Source of the DNA: Raffaelea ambrosiae
Taxonomy: Eukaryota; Ascomycota; Sordariomycetes; Ophiostomatales; Ophiostomataceae
Assembly: GCA_002778195.1 (NCBI GenBank)
Contig: PCDI01000018.1
Span: 631,283 to 695,282, forward strand
Reading direction: 5' to 3'
DNA: 64,000 nt
The first letter of the stretch is position 1; every line of letters starts with the position of its first letter. Below, one piece after another: positions 1 through 10,586 of the stretch. A model generated the notes under the pieces. The model ran no database searches. It was given only the letters and a program-made list of their open reading frames with translations, and was not told the DNA's origin. Both the position numbers and the translations under genes were made by a program.

Positions 1-1974
1 GCATTCGGTTGGGTGGTGGCGTGGTTGACAGTGCGCGTGGGCTGTTGTACGCCGATGCCGAGGGCGACGATGCAACGGGCGAGGACGGATCTACTGCAGC
101 CGGACGTGACTCGCCAAAGAGACTGCGGATGTTTTCGTCGTCAGAAGGGGTGCTCATTTCGACCTCCTTCAGCAGAGACGACAGGAACGAGCGCGGCTCC
201 TCGCCAGTTGGCGACCGCGCAGAAGCCGCTGCATTACTGGATCCGTTGGCTGCATTGGACGAGAAGGCTGCCCCATTGGCTGCAGCTGCAGGAGTGGTGG
301 TGGTAGTGGTGGTGGCACCGTTACTTGAGGCAGCTCCTGCGACGGTGGCACTGCCCGCTGCTCGGCTAGGTGCCAGCGACGGCGACTTGGAGGACGAAGA
401 TATGTCGCTTGGTGCGACGATACGACGTGTGCGTGGCCGCTTCAGCTTGCGTTCGGGTTCTTGGGGCGGCTCAACAGGCGAAGCAGTGACGGAGCGTGAC
501 TTCCGCTTTCGGCCCGTCGGACCCGTTTGGTCGCACTCCCGCGCCCTCTCAAAGGCGCCCCAGGCTCTTCTCTCCTCGCGGGTCTGCTGTGGCGGGGCTG
601 GCTGTGCACGAGAACTAGACGAACCGGCACCGCCATGCCGGTTGGCGTGATGCAGGATGGCAGTCGGGATATTCTGCTCGAAGACGTCCTGGGCACCGAG
701 ACGACGTGCAATATCCAGGCGCTCCTGCCAGCGCTCAAACTCTCGCCGCTCGTTGTCCCGAAGGCGCTCGACGCGGCGAAATTCCTCGAGGGCCTCGTCC
801 TCGTCGTGGTCGAGGTCAATGTTCAGAGCGTCCCAGATGCGGCCGGTGATCTGGCCCCAGGCACCTTGCCACTCGTCGGACCGCGCCCGCCGCCTGGCGC
901 GGCGCATGGTGTGTCTTGTGCGGGGGAAATAGTCGTTCCGACGGCGTGCAGACGCCCGCGATCGGCGACTCGGTTGGCGGACGGTAGCGACCGGGGAGTC
1001 GGAGTACGGTTGCTGGATGGCATCACCGAGAAGGTCGACGCACTCCATGCAAAACCAGGCCCCCCGGGGCACGCTATCGAGGCCGATGCAGTGGGTGTGG
1101 TAGGGCGTGTCGCAGCCATCGCAGAGCAGCAGAACGTCTTCGTGGTCGGCCAAGTTGCAGACAGGGCACGGAGTCGAAACATCCTCGTCTTCTGCTTCGG
1201 CAAACTCGTCGAGCCAGGCTTGAGGGTCGAACTCGGCGACTTGTTTCTTGTCCTCGACTTGGTATGTGGATAGGAGTTGGCCTGTGATCAATCAGAAGCG
1301 CACGGGTTAGCCTGGGCTTGTCACATAATATCGGGGACACCAAAAAAAATAGCGAGCCATCCGCCACCACCAAGACGCCGAGGAGGTGCCACACCAACAC
1401 CGAGGACCAAACCCTCGAAAAGCTGGCAGGTGATGAAGCAGAATGGCGAGAAGAAACAGAAAGGGGACAGTAACAGAATTGTCATAAAACGCAGCAGAGT
1501 TTTGCGGGGTGGGAAGCAGCAATGCAACGTCAAATAGGACAAACAAAAGGAGTACCAAAGAGGACAAGCAAAAGACGTACCTCCAATTTTGTCGTAGACT
1601 TTAACGGAATGGAAGGACTGGCGGCAAATAGGACAGCTATTGGCCTTGCCGGTCCATTCTCGCAGGCAGGTATCGTGCAGCGTGTGGCCGCAGATCTGGA
1701 TGACGGCGACGTGGTCGTCATCGTGGCTCTCTTCGTGGGCGGCAGACGCGGCCGGAGTAGTGATGCTATCGTCATTGGCAGTGTGGCTACAGACAGTGTG
1801 ACTAGCAGCAATCAGCCGCGGTTGGGCGTCTGGTGCGTCAGTGCTTGGACCGCCTGTAGCGTGGGCGTGGTGGGCGCTTTTGGGGGTCTCAGAGGGGCCT
1901 CCGTCGGGCAATGGTGGTGGGGGTTCCTCTGCGTGGAGCAGGGCGTCCAGGCAGACGATACACTGTTCTGCCAT
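1..1974 (-). CDS. RING finger + PHD finger protein (3' part beyond window edge)
   Basis: Probable chromatin-linked or ubiquitin-ligase protein; the substrate is unknown. The start is ATG at 1974-1972. Exon 1 runs 1974-1581 (donor GTACGT) and exon 2 from 1281 (acceptor CACAG) past base 1; the 299-bp intron restores frame. Exon 1 encodes a RING: CIVC at residues 5-8, then CGHTLHDTC and CPIC, with a low-complexity insert of about 85 residues between the first two zinc-ligand pairs. Exon 2 starts GQLLSTYQVEDKKQ and soon gives a complete PHD finger (CPVC, CDGCDTPYHTHC, WFCMEC). A basic Arg-rich and helical stretch and a Ser/Ala/Thr-rich tail containing RSFLSSLLKEVEMST follow. RING plus PHD in one fungal protein is a known architecture (PHRF1/Asr1-like); the specific function is inferred. 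The C-terminus is not in the window. Confidence 0.85.
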
Positions 1975-3203
1975 TGTGTTTTAGCGGTGTCGGCTGGCGC
2001 CTTTTTTCTTGCGCATGAAAAAAATGGTGGAATGGAGAAAGAGGGAAAAACCCGATAAAAAGGAGAGAGAAAAAGAGGGAAAAAAGTGTGACAGAAAAAA
2101 GCCAGCGCTTCTCAGATATCTCTGATGGCAAATAAAGTGAAAAATGGCAAAGTGTTGGTGTTGTTTTGATCCCGCAGCGTGCGTACGTATTTCGCTACAG
2201 CCAGGCAGGAGTGGCAGAAAGTGGCCGCTTCTGCGGTGTGGAATTTTGGGTGGTGATTTTTCTGGCTGTTGGGGGATTTTTTAATTTTTTTTTTTTGCCA
2301 CTGACTGTCCGTCTGGAGTTTGTTAGGGGGGAAGGAGGAAGACTATCTCTGCGGCCAGACGGGTGGGAGGAGTCAGGCAGGGTAGTCATATCGGAAGTGG
2401 GAAAAACGAAAAGGCGAACCAGCAACGACGCCGACCAGACCACGAGGGGATGGTCTGTGCGGCAGGTGTGTCCGCTACTCGGTCGCTCCTTCCCTGAAGT
2501 CTCCAGGCACCGCTCACTCCCTAATCACCAGAGCCTATCAGCATTCGCGAAAAGAAACACCAGTCATCCCCCCCCTTCTTCGTCACGGAACGGGAGAACG
2601 AACACCGCAGTCAGTCGAAGCTGTGCCTGCTTGCCTGGGTGTGGCTAGAAAGGTGGCGAGTTTCCTCGTTTGTTGCTGCCGAAATTAGGACGCTGAGGTC
2701 TCACTCATGATCGTACGTAGTACGAGTAAGTAAGTACTCGATCATACTGTAAGATAAATCCGAGGGAAGGCGCCCACCTAGCACTGTTCCGGTTTTTTTT
2801 TTCCCTGGCTTTGCTTGTCTACGCCTGGCATTCCCGAAATAGATCCCGTAGCTTGAAGCTGCTCCTTCCTCTCGTAGCGAAACTGTGGCCGGTCTCACCC
2901 TTGCCCGAGAGCCTTCTTTGCTGAGCTTATCCACTGGTAAGATGCAGTAATCCTCGTGGTGGAAGGCCGTCAAGAATCGGGACACGTTCGTTGGGCACGT
3001 CTCCTGAATAGTGACTGCACAACGTGTGAGCACAGCAAGGAGATCGGCGCCGCACAATACATGGTATCCTAAGTCCAGACCGGGAATTCACGAGCACGCT
3101 GCGTGGGCAGTTTCGGTGGGATAGTTCGATGAATGGTTATTGCGTGTCTTTTCAGTAATTCTCCCGCACTCACATTGCGTGCCTGCTTCTCATCACAACA
3201 CAG
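1975..3203. other. intergenic region upstream of the RING-PHD gene
   Basis: This holds the 5' leader and promoter of the minus-strand RING-PHD gene and an unassigned stretch before the kinase-like fragment. There are A/T runs near 2280-2297 and a TACGAGTA motif at 2721-2728. A minus-strand open frame at 2701-3057 has no recognisable domain. A plus-strand frame at 2941-3063 could join the kinase-like exon in phase, but it has no start codon and begins right after a stop, so I do not annotate it. Confidence 0.5.
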
Positions 3204-3758
3204 AATGCTTCCTCGTTGAGATGTCCAATTGCTCACGACCGCATCGAGACAAACGAACGGCTCGCATACGAGTACGTGAAGGTTGCCTGCTTCCCGGACC
3301 AGATGCGCTATCTTCGCTCCGAGATCAAGGCCTACCACAGGCTGCGCGGCTCAGGGCTAGTGCCCGTGTTAGCCTACATCTACGAAGAGACGCCCGACCG
3401 CATCATCGGGATCGCTGTTGCGCCGGCCCACGGCGACACAGATACGGCCAGCAGTACCAGCAGTGAGGGCGACGGCGGTACACGCGCACGCCCTGCTGAG
3501 CTCCGCGACCTGGAGCCGTGCCAACAGGCCCTCGGCAGACTGTACGCGGCCGGTGTCGTGCACAATGATCTGTGCCGCTACAACATACTGATCGTTGGCG
3601 GCAACACCACCAGCGCTGCTACGGTTCAATTTGTCGATCTGGAGGATGTCGACGACCGACAGACATGGAATCATCTGGTAGCGTCTGAACAACAAAGACT
3701 GGCCGCGCAGCTGGCCGACCCGGACACAAAGCGCGGCCGCTCTTGGGACATGCAGTAG
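3204..3758 (+). CDS. protein-kinase-like (APH/fungal small kinase family) gene fragment, 5' end unresolved
   Basis: The frame carries kinase-fold hallmarks. VKVACF supplies a candidate ATP-binding Lys, SEIKAYHRL a helix-C Glu, VVHNDLCRYNIL is a catalytic loop (HxDxxxxN) and FVDLED holds the metal-binding Asp. It resembles the small fungal kinase-like proteins often mis-annotated as alpha-galactosidase A. The frame is open from a plausible acceptor (CACAG ending 3203) to TAG at 3756-3758. No in-frame ATG precedes residue M at 3303, which lies after the Lys-bearing strand, so the coding start must be in an upstream exon I could not place, or the gene is a truncated relic. The glycine-loop region is missing. 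Codon use is GC-rich and looks constrained, which argues against long decay. It could be a gene with a small 5' exon or a pseudogene. Confidence 0.5.
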   Translation, partial: NASSLRCPIAHDRIETNERLAYEYVKVACFPDQMRYLRSEIKAYHRLRGSGLVPVLAYIYEETPDRIIGIAVAPAHGDTDTASSTSSEGDGGTRARPAELRDLEPCQQALGRLYAAGVVHNDLCRYNILIVGGNTTSAATVQFVDLEDVDDRQTWNHLVASEQQRLAAQLADPDTKRGRSWDMQ

Positions 3759-4780
3759 GATGGAACGAACGACAGGACAACAGGAAACGAAGAGGAGGGC
3801 CTACGCAGCATTGCGACCGAACTAGTGTTAATGTCCTCGTACAAGCGTATTAGCGCCGTGGGCTAAAAAGCCCCCCCACCAGGTCACAAGCAAGAGTCCC
3901 CCTGCGTTTCCCACGAGGGCAGCATTATACCCGCATTGGCTGGTGTTCACATGGTGGGCGACACCTCTTCATTCCTCGTCGACAGGGCCTCCTTTTCAAG
4001 GAACAAAATCGTACTACTATTATAGTATGTAACTATATTATGTCGATGCAGCTACTACACATGCGATAGTGGCACTTCACAGAGGTTGGTCACAGCGCAA
4101 ATACGTGAATGGGTTGTGAATGGTCCACCTTTCTGGTCTTGCTGATGGCGACAGAGTTAAAAAAAAAACGAAGAGACTGACCGCTCTTCCCACCAGCCCG
4201 CAAGGTTCAGGGGGGTGCTGGCCGTAAATCGGCCACAGTTCCTGCCAGCTGGCTAGGCCACACCTTCTTTTCCTCTCATAGCGTCTGCCAAGGCTGTGTG
4301 TCTACAAGGGTATCTGAGAGAATTATCATCAAGAGGACCCATTCTCTGGCCTGAAGACAGGACCGTGAATAACGAGGCAATACACAGCAGTGATGATGGC
4401 GAGACCAGACCAACCATGCCCACTTACGTCCTCTTGAAACAAAGGCAGCCCAACCTGCTTTCGGCCTTTCTTGCTCCACCACTTCACGCAACACACTCGA
4501 AACCACAGCAATTGGGCGGGCTTGTTGTTATTTGTTGGTTGGTGTTTTTGCCATTTTTTTGGTGGTGGACGGCATATATGCTCAACTGTATTGTAATATA
4601 GTTCCGTCGACACACCCCCGGTGTGATGCCAGAAACCAGAAATCCCTTTTTCTTTATTTTTTGTTCTTTTGAATTCGCTTCTCGCTTTCCACACAAAAGT
4701 TGAAGCCCGTCCTTAACCCATCGCTGCACCTTCTCCCTTCCTAGGAAAACAAAACAGAACTCCGGTTATGATCCTCCACT
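3759..4780. other. intergenic region, nothing recognised
   Basis: About 1 kb between the kinase-like fragment and the 3' end of the eL43 gene. It contains short A/T-rich patches (around 4010-4050 and 4530-4570) and open frames with no domain signal. The right end is probably the 3' UTR of the eL43 gene. Confidence 0.5.
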
Positions 4781-5885
4781 TTAAACCTCAGCAATCTCGC
4801 GCAATCTCCGCAGGGTCGACCGGGTAGCGGCAGCAGCGGGAGTCCTGTTTGCGTGGTTAGTCCAGAGTTCTTCGGGCAAACAGCATGTTTCAATCCTTCT
4901 CGCATGTCGCCCAAGTCGAGAGCCAATTGATCCACTTGACATGGATGCCAGAAATCCCAATTGGCGACGACATCGAGCAGTCTGGCAGGAGAACGAATTC
5001 CAGCGAAAAGTGTGTGCGATATACGTACGAGACAACGTAGGCACCACCGGCAACAGTCTTCTTGCAGGACTTGCACTGCCAGACACCGACAGAGGTGCGC
5101 TTGACGGTGTTCTTGGCGCAGAAGGTGCAGGCGTACTTGGCGTGCTGGGAGATTTCCATCTTCTTCACCTGCTTGCTATAGGGTTGTTAGACACGTCGTC
5201 CTCCGTACATAGGATTCGAATGCGGTCGGTTCGCAGGCGGCGACAAAAGCCCTCTCATTCTCTCATGAGTTGAGAGAAAAAAAACTTACCGAAGCGAGGC
5301 ACCATAACTGTGAAGGGTGTTAGCATATCTAATTTGACTATGACAAAAACAGAGGGGAGGGCGAGTCGATGGCAATGAGGCAACATGGTCCTTGTCCAAG
5401 AGGGTCGAAAAAAAGAGATGAGAAATCTTTCCGGAGCGTCGAAATCGACATGCACCATGCACTGGCAATCGTCCATCTGGTCGTGTTTCTGCCCTAGTCT
5501 TTCATACACTGGCTCCGTCGTCGTCGTCGGACTCATAATGTCTTGCCAATGTCTTGCCAGAAGTCTTGCCATGCTCGATTCCCGATCGGATGCTCGGTTG
5601 ATGTTTCTCATGTCTTTCCCTCTTCTCTCCAACTCGGATCATTTGCCCTCGCTTCTTCCCGACGTGGATGGTTCTTACCGGGTACCGTAGCGACCGGTGA
5701 CGCCGACCTTCTTTGTACTATTGCGAGGGGAAAAATTGTCAGCACTTCGTTCTCCAATGGGCCGTCGCAATCCCCCATCGAATCTTCCTCCATCGTGGCC
5801 AACAGAAAGGCTCGCGTCGAACAGGAAATTCGGTGAGGGATGCTTGAATATTTCAGAATGGCGAGCATGCATACCGCTTGGTCAT
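4781..5885 (-). CDS. rpl43: 60S ribosomal protein eL43 (L43/L37A)
   Basis: Zinc-ribbon protein of the large ribosomal subunit. Five exons assemble in frame: 5885-5875, 5717-5679, 5307-5290, 5175-5029 and 4844-4781, all with GT..AG introns. They encode 92 residues, the family's usual length. The product starts MTKRTKKVGVTGRYGTRYGA, carries the four-cysteine ribbon (CTFC and CKSC, about residues 39-60) and ends RSTLRRLREIAEV. Exons 1 and 3 are only 11 and 18 bp, so an ORF search alone misses the gene. Introns are 157, 371, 114 and 184 bp; intron 2 (5308-5678) is long for this organism. It is divergent from the TPI gene across a 570-bp shared upstream region. Confidence 0.97.
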
Positions 5886-6455
5886 TTTGTCTGTGGGTGA
5901 AGAGAAATGTTCTTGGGGGTGAGGATCAAATTTCTCCGGTGGTTGATGGTTGGAGGTGAGTTCGTGACTTTTTTGGCAGAGGGGATCAGATACGTTCTTT
6001 TTTTTCGACGGGGCTACACACACTTTCCCAATAGAAAAAAATTGCGTTTAGTTTAGGTCTTTGGTGTTGAAATGTGTGTCGGATTAAATTGTGCTCCGAG
6101 ATCATGTGACCAGTCTGAGGGTTTAATGTGTTTTTGAATGTACAGATAGTAGCACGCTGTAATCCTCGTAGTTTGTACTTGCGGAAACGGTAATCAAGGG
6201 ACCAATCACGGCAGGACCCCGCATCTCCAACAACAGCCCCACTAATTTTACCCAAGGTCTGCTCATGTTAGATGGGCAACCGACGACAACAGCATTATCG
6301 TTCGAGGCGCAAACGCATGTCATACCATAGCACCCAAAACAAGTAGACTAAAGGCAGAGCTCGACAAAACTTCCTCCCTTTTCTGCTTTCTGCATTGTTT
6401 ACATCTATACACTTTTTTTTATCCCAGAAACAACACCGCATAAACATTGACCAAA
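5886..6455. promoter_or_regulatory. divergent promoter region between eL43 and TPI genes
   Basis: The 570 bp separate the start codons of two genes that are usually strongly expressed. The TPI side ends in a pyrimidine-rich stretch (about 6368-6427, with a T run at 6413-6420) followed by an A-rich sequence before the ATG, a typical filamentous-fungal leader. No specific operator can be assigned by eye. Confidence 0.6.
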
Positions 6456-7615
6456 ATGGCTCGCAAATTCTTCGTCGGAGGCAACTTCAAAATGTACTGT
6501 TCTTTCCAGCTGCTGCTGTCTTTTTTTCCTTTGCTCCCCTTTTCCCCGCCAAGCTGTGCCTGGTGCCTTTCCCCGGGAAACCCCGCAAGGGTTTTCTCTG
6601 TGTGAATAGCTTCATTCTCGGATGGCACCCTGCGATGCTTTTGGAAAGAGAAGCGTGCGTGTCTGTGCAACTTGCTGCTGTTACTGACTCGATTGCTGTG
6701 AACTGCAGGAACGGGACGATCAAGTCCATCACGGACATCGTCGAGAACCTGAACAAGGCCGAGCTGGACCCTAATGTTGGTACGTGAGAAAAGAAGGATC
6801 CCGAAGCTTTGTCGTCCGCAACCCGAGCCAACCGAGGTTGTGCCATTTTGCCTTCGCTTTGAACCATAACGTGTCTCTGACCTTTTTTTTTTCCCCTCCC
6901 ACAGAGGTTGTCGTTGCCCCGCCGGCTCTGTACCTGCTGCTGGTGCGCGAGCATCTGAAGCCCAGCATTGAGGTCGCCGCCCAGAACATCTACGACCAGC
7001 CCAACGGCGCCTTCACGGGCGAGATCTCGGCGCACCAGCTGGAAGATAGCAACATCGCCTGGACGATCCTGGGCCACTCGGAGCGCCGCACGCTGCTGGC
7101 CGAGAGCGATGACTTCGTGGCCAACAAGACCAAGTATGCGCTGGACCATGGCCTCGGTGTCATCTGGTGCTGCGGCGAGTCGCTGGAGCAGCGCGAGGCC
7201 GGCCAGACTGTGTCTTGGGTGACGAGCCAGCTGGTGGCGCTCAAGTCCAAGCTGGGCACGTCTGCTGAGGCGTGGAAGAAGGTGGTGATCGCCTACGAGC
7301 CCATCTGGGCCATCGGCACGGGCAAGGTGGCCACTACGGCCCAGGCCCAGGAGGTGCACGCGGCCATTCGCTCGTACCTCAAGGAGCAGGTCAGCCCCGA
7401 GGTGGCCGAGGCGACGCGGATCCTGTACGGCGGTAGTGTCAGCGAGAAGAACTGCGGCGAGCTGGGCAAGGAGGCCGACATTGACGGCTTCCTGGTTGGC
7501 GGTGCCTCTCTGAAGCCGGCTTGTAAGTGTCCACGTGCTTTCTCCTGTCTCTGTCTCTCCATCTTTGACATACTAACTCTCTACAGTCGTCGACATCATC
7601 AACAGCCGCCTGTAA
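6456..7615 (+). CDS. tpi1: triosephosphate isomerase
   Basis: Interconverts dihydroxyacetone phosphate and glyceraldehyde 3-phosphate in cytosolic glycolysis. Four exons: 6456-6493, 6709-6779, 6905-7522 and 7587-7615, giving 251 residues, the normal family size. Landmarks are GGNFKM with the active-site Lys12, GHSERR with the electrophilic His, AYEPIWAIGTG with the catalytic Glu and the flexible loop, and the phosphate-binding YGGSV and GFLVGGASL segments. Intron 1 splits Met13; intron 3 has a perfect TACTAAC branch site at 7571-7577. The last exon encodes only FVDIINSRL. The start is the first ATG after the CT-rich leader and gives the conserved N-terminus. Confidence 0.98.
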
Positions 7616-8198
7616 GTCAGCATCCAAACAAAAGAGACAAAACCCCCGGCCCTCACATGGTGTGGCCAGGGTGAAGTAGTAATTTTGGGCATATAAAAGC
7701 AGATCTGAATACACAGTTTCCCAATTGAAAAGCAAATTGGCGTGAACCAGTATTGTCTCGCAACCCCCCATACAGTCCCTGATTTGTTCCAATAAAAAAA
7801 TCGGTAACAGAATCAAATTGACGGTTACTACGGAGCTGGTGTGTGATGCGTCGATCTTGTAGCCAAAATAACGATTGTCGTCCCATAAATTGCCACTGCG
7901 GACATGTACTGGCGTAACGGGGCGGGGTACCCGTGCGCTCGGTAGTTTAGTGGTTGTCAGTCACTTGTTAGTTAGTGCCCCTCGCCCGTGGCATGTGCAA
8001 AAGGCAAGCTTAATTGGGGGTGCGTCTTCAGGAGCTCATACCCTGGCTGCGCCAGTGGGTTTTTCATATCAAGATGCGTTTTGCTTTCCCGTCTCGCTGT
8101 CGCTTTTTGATCCCCGATTCGCCAATCCACACCACAACTTCCCTTTGCGTAAGCTGGCCATTCTCTTATACACAACTCTGCCATTGACGACTGCTGCC
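7616..8198. other. intergenic region between TPI and the oxidoreductase gene
   Basis: The left half is probably the TPI 3' UTR and the right half the promoter and leader of the next gene (pyrimidine-rich around 8080-8110 and 8140-8160). A short tRNA-D-arm-like stretch near 7940-7960 does not fold into a tRNA. Confidence 0.5.
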
Positions 8199-9761
8199 AT
8201 GTCTTTCAAAAAGCACGACCGTCCCTACGACCTGGTGGTTTATGGGGCTTCAGGTGAATCTCGACCTACATCCTGCTCTCCAATGACCTTATTGCAGTTT
8301 CGCTGATGTCGTTTTCCGCAGGCTACACCGGTGTCTGCGTGGCTGAGCGCATTGCAAAGAGCTTTCCTACCAACCTAAAATGGGCTTTGGCTGGTCGCTC
8401 TCCGGACAAGTTGGCCAAGGTCGCTGCCGACGTCAAAGCAGTAAACCCTGACAGGCTACAGCCAGGTAGGTCTCCAGTATGGGCAACAAAAAGGCACGGG
8501 CATGGGACAGGTTCCTGACATTCTCTCGTCCAGTCATCGAGACGTGCAACAACACCGACGAGGACATGGATCAGCTCTCCAAGAAGACGTTCGTCCTGAT
8601 CACGACCGTCGGCCCCTTTCTGCAGCACGGCGAGCCGTCGTTCCGGGCCTGCGCGCAGAACGGCACGCACTACTTTGACATCACAGGCGAGATCCCATTT
8701 GTGTACCGCATGATCAGCAAGTACGAGGCCACAGCCAAGAAGACGGGCGCCCTCATGTTCCCGCAGTGCGGTGTCGACTCGGCACCCACCGATCTCGTGT
8801 CCTGGCTGCTGGCCAAAACCCTTCGCACGCAGCTCCGGGCAAAGACCGGGCAAGTGACCGCGTCCATGAAAATGGAGTAAGCTTTTTTTTTTTTTTTTCG
8901 TTGTATTTTTCCTACAGATCCCTCAAGCAGGCTGGCGCTTATGCCATGCTTCCGGCAACACATGCTGCTCTCATTCTTCTCCTCCTCGCTTCTCTCCCCT
9001 TCTCGGCTGACCTCTTCCACAGTGCCCAGGCATCGGGTGGCACCTTGAACACCGTGATCGGTCTGTTCGAGTCTGCCAAACTCGGCGAGATCAGCAAGTC
9101 TATGGCGCCCTTCGCCCTCTCCCCCGTGCCCAACCCCGCGGGCAAGCGTGGCAGTCCGTCCCTGCTCACCCGCCTGGCAGGTGTCACCAGCATCCCCAAG
9201 CTCGGCCTGGCCACTACGTCCCTCTTTGGCACAACCGACGGCGCGTATGTCGAGCGCTCCTGGGGCTTGCTGTCCAGTCTTCCGTCGCGGCAGGACGAGG
9301 CCTACGGGCCGCACTTTTCGTTTGTCGAGTATTCGTTTGTGCGCAGCTACTTGCAGGGCGTGCTCCTCCACGTAATTCTCGGCATCGGCGCCGTGCTGCT
9401 AGCCACGCTGCCGCCGGTCCGGTGGCTGGCCAAGCGTGTGGTGTACCAGCCCGGCACGGGTCCGGCGCCGGAGAAGACCAAGAACGACACGATTGAGTGT
9501 CGAGCAGTAGCCAAGCCCGACTTTGGGGATGGCTCGGGTGGTGCGCAACCCAAGAAGCTAGGGTTCTGCCGGGCTGTCTTTACCGGCGGCATGTACCCGC
9601 TGACGGCAATTATCGTGGCAGAGGCCGCTCTTACTATTCTGCAGGATGATGTGGATCTGGGCGGCGGCGGCGTATACACATCGGCGTGCCTGGGGCAGCG
9701 CCTGATTGACCGCGTGGACAAGGCCGGGTTCAAGTTCGAGGCCAAGCTCATCGACGAGTGA
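8199..9761 (+). CDS. saccharopine dehydrogenase-like oxidoreductase (trans-acting enoyl reductase family)
   Basis: Probable membrane-associated NAD(P)-dependent oxidoreductase; the substrate is unknown. Exons: 8199-8253, 8322-8465, 8534-8876 and 9023-9761 (426 residues). The N-terminal Rossmann motif is DLVVYGASGYTG, created by joining exons 1 and 2. TVGPF, HYFDITGE and CGVDSAPTDL are typical of the saccharopine-dehydrogenase-like family, and a hydrophobic segment (LLHVILGIGAVLLATLPPV) suggests lipid association. I prefer the acceptor at 9022, because it follows a CTGAC branch site and gives a direct join into ASGGTLNTV. An in-frame alternative acceptor at 8917 adds 35 hydrophobic residues (461 in total). 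Family assignment is firm; the reaction is not known from sequence. Confidence 0.88.
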
Positions 9762-10586
9762 TATGAGGCAGTGTTTTGGGGGTTTTTCTTTTTCTTTTTT
9801 TTCAAACGGGATGGAGAAATTGGCCCATTGGGAGCTTACGGGAACATTGTAGAAAGACCTTAGATACCCAATCGCCGCGGTATACGAGAATACAGGCAGA
9901 AATAATGGTGCGGGACATTCATACTATGTAGATAGATCAACCACATGTCACCCAATTTGCGCTCTCCAGCAAGCCAGACCATATTCTTGGGGCCAGCGAC
10001 CCACTAAGAGTGGTCTGTTAGTGCTGAAAGGCCCACTGAATAGCTCTTGGTAGTGGACCCTCCCTGCCGACCTGATGTGCGGAGTCGGCGTTGTGAGTGG
10101 CTGCTTCCCAGCGCAGGCCATTCTATTTTCCATTTATTTTCCATTTATTTTTTTCTGGTCTTCTTGCTCATGAGGCTCTTAGTAGATCCCAATCGCAACG
10201 TCATGCAGATTTTCCCAAACATTCCCAGCCAGCAAAGAAACAGCACCACCCATCCCTTCCTTTCTGTCAACCAGCTGTGTCAACCAACGTTTACAGTGTG
10301 CCTCTTATCCCACCCGACACCGCCAATTCAACGCAGACTAGCTGATGGCATTGCTATAGCGGCCGACTGCTCTTTTTGGCCCCCTTTTTGGTTCCTTTTT
10401 TGTTATCGGCCTTTGAGCTGTCCAACAGGAGCTAACAGAAACAAAGCAACAGGCAGCAGCAAGGAAGCTTGGATACAGCCGAGACAACACTCCCAATCAG
10501 AAGAGGTCTCGTCTGAGAAACAGCTCCGATCTGGAGCCGCTCTCGTGCCACCTGCTACAGGCTGCTGCTAGCAAGCTTCGTCCAAC
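9762..10586. other. intergenic region upstream of the DUF155 gene
   Basis: About 825 bp holding the 3' UTR of the oxidoreductase and the promoter and leader of the RMD1-like gene. It has T/C-rich stretches at 10125-10160 and 10370-10405 and one TACTATGTA motif (9922-9930). No gene is recognised. Confidence 0.5.

Noticed and set aside
7925..8000. tRNA-like D-arm sequence (GTAGTTTAGTGGTTGTCAG)
   Set aside because: No T arm (TTCRA box), acceptor stem or anticodon stem can be paired around it.
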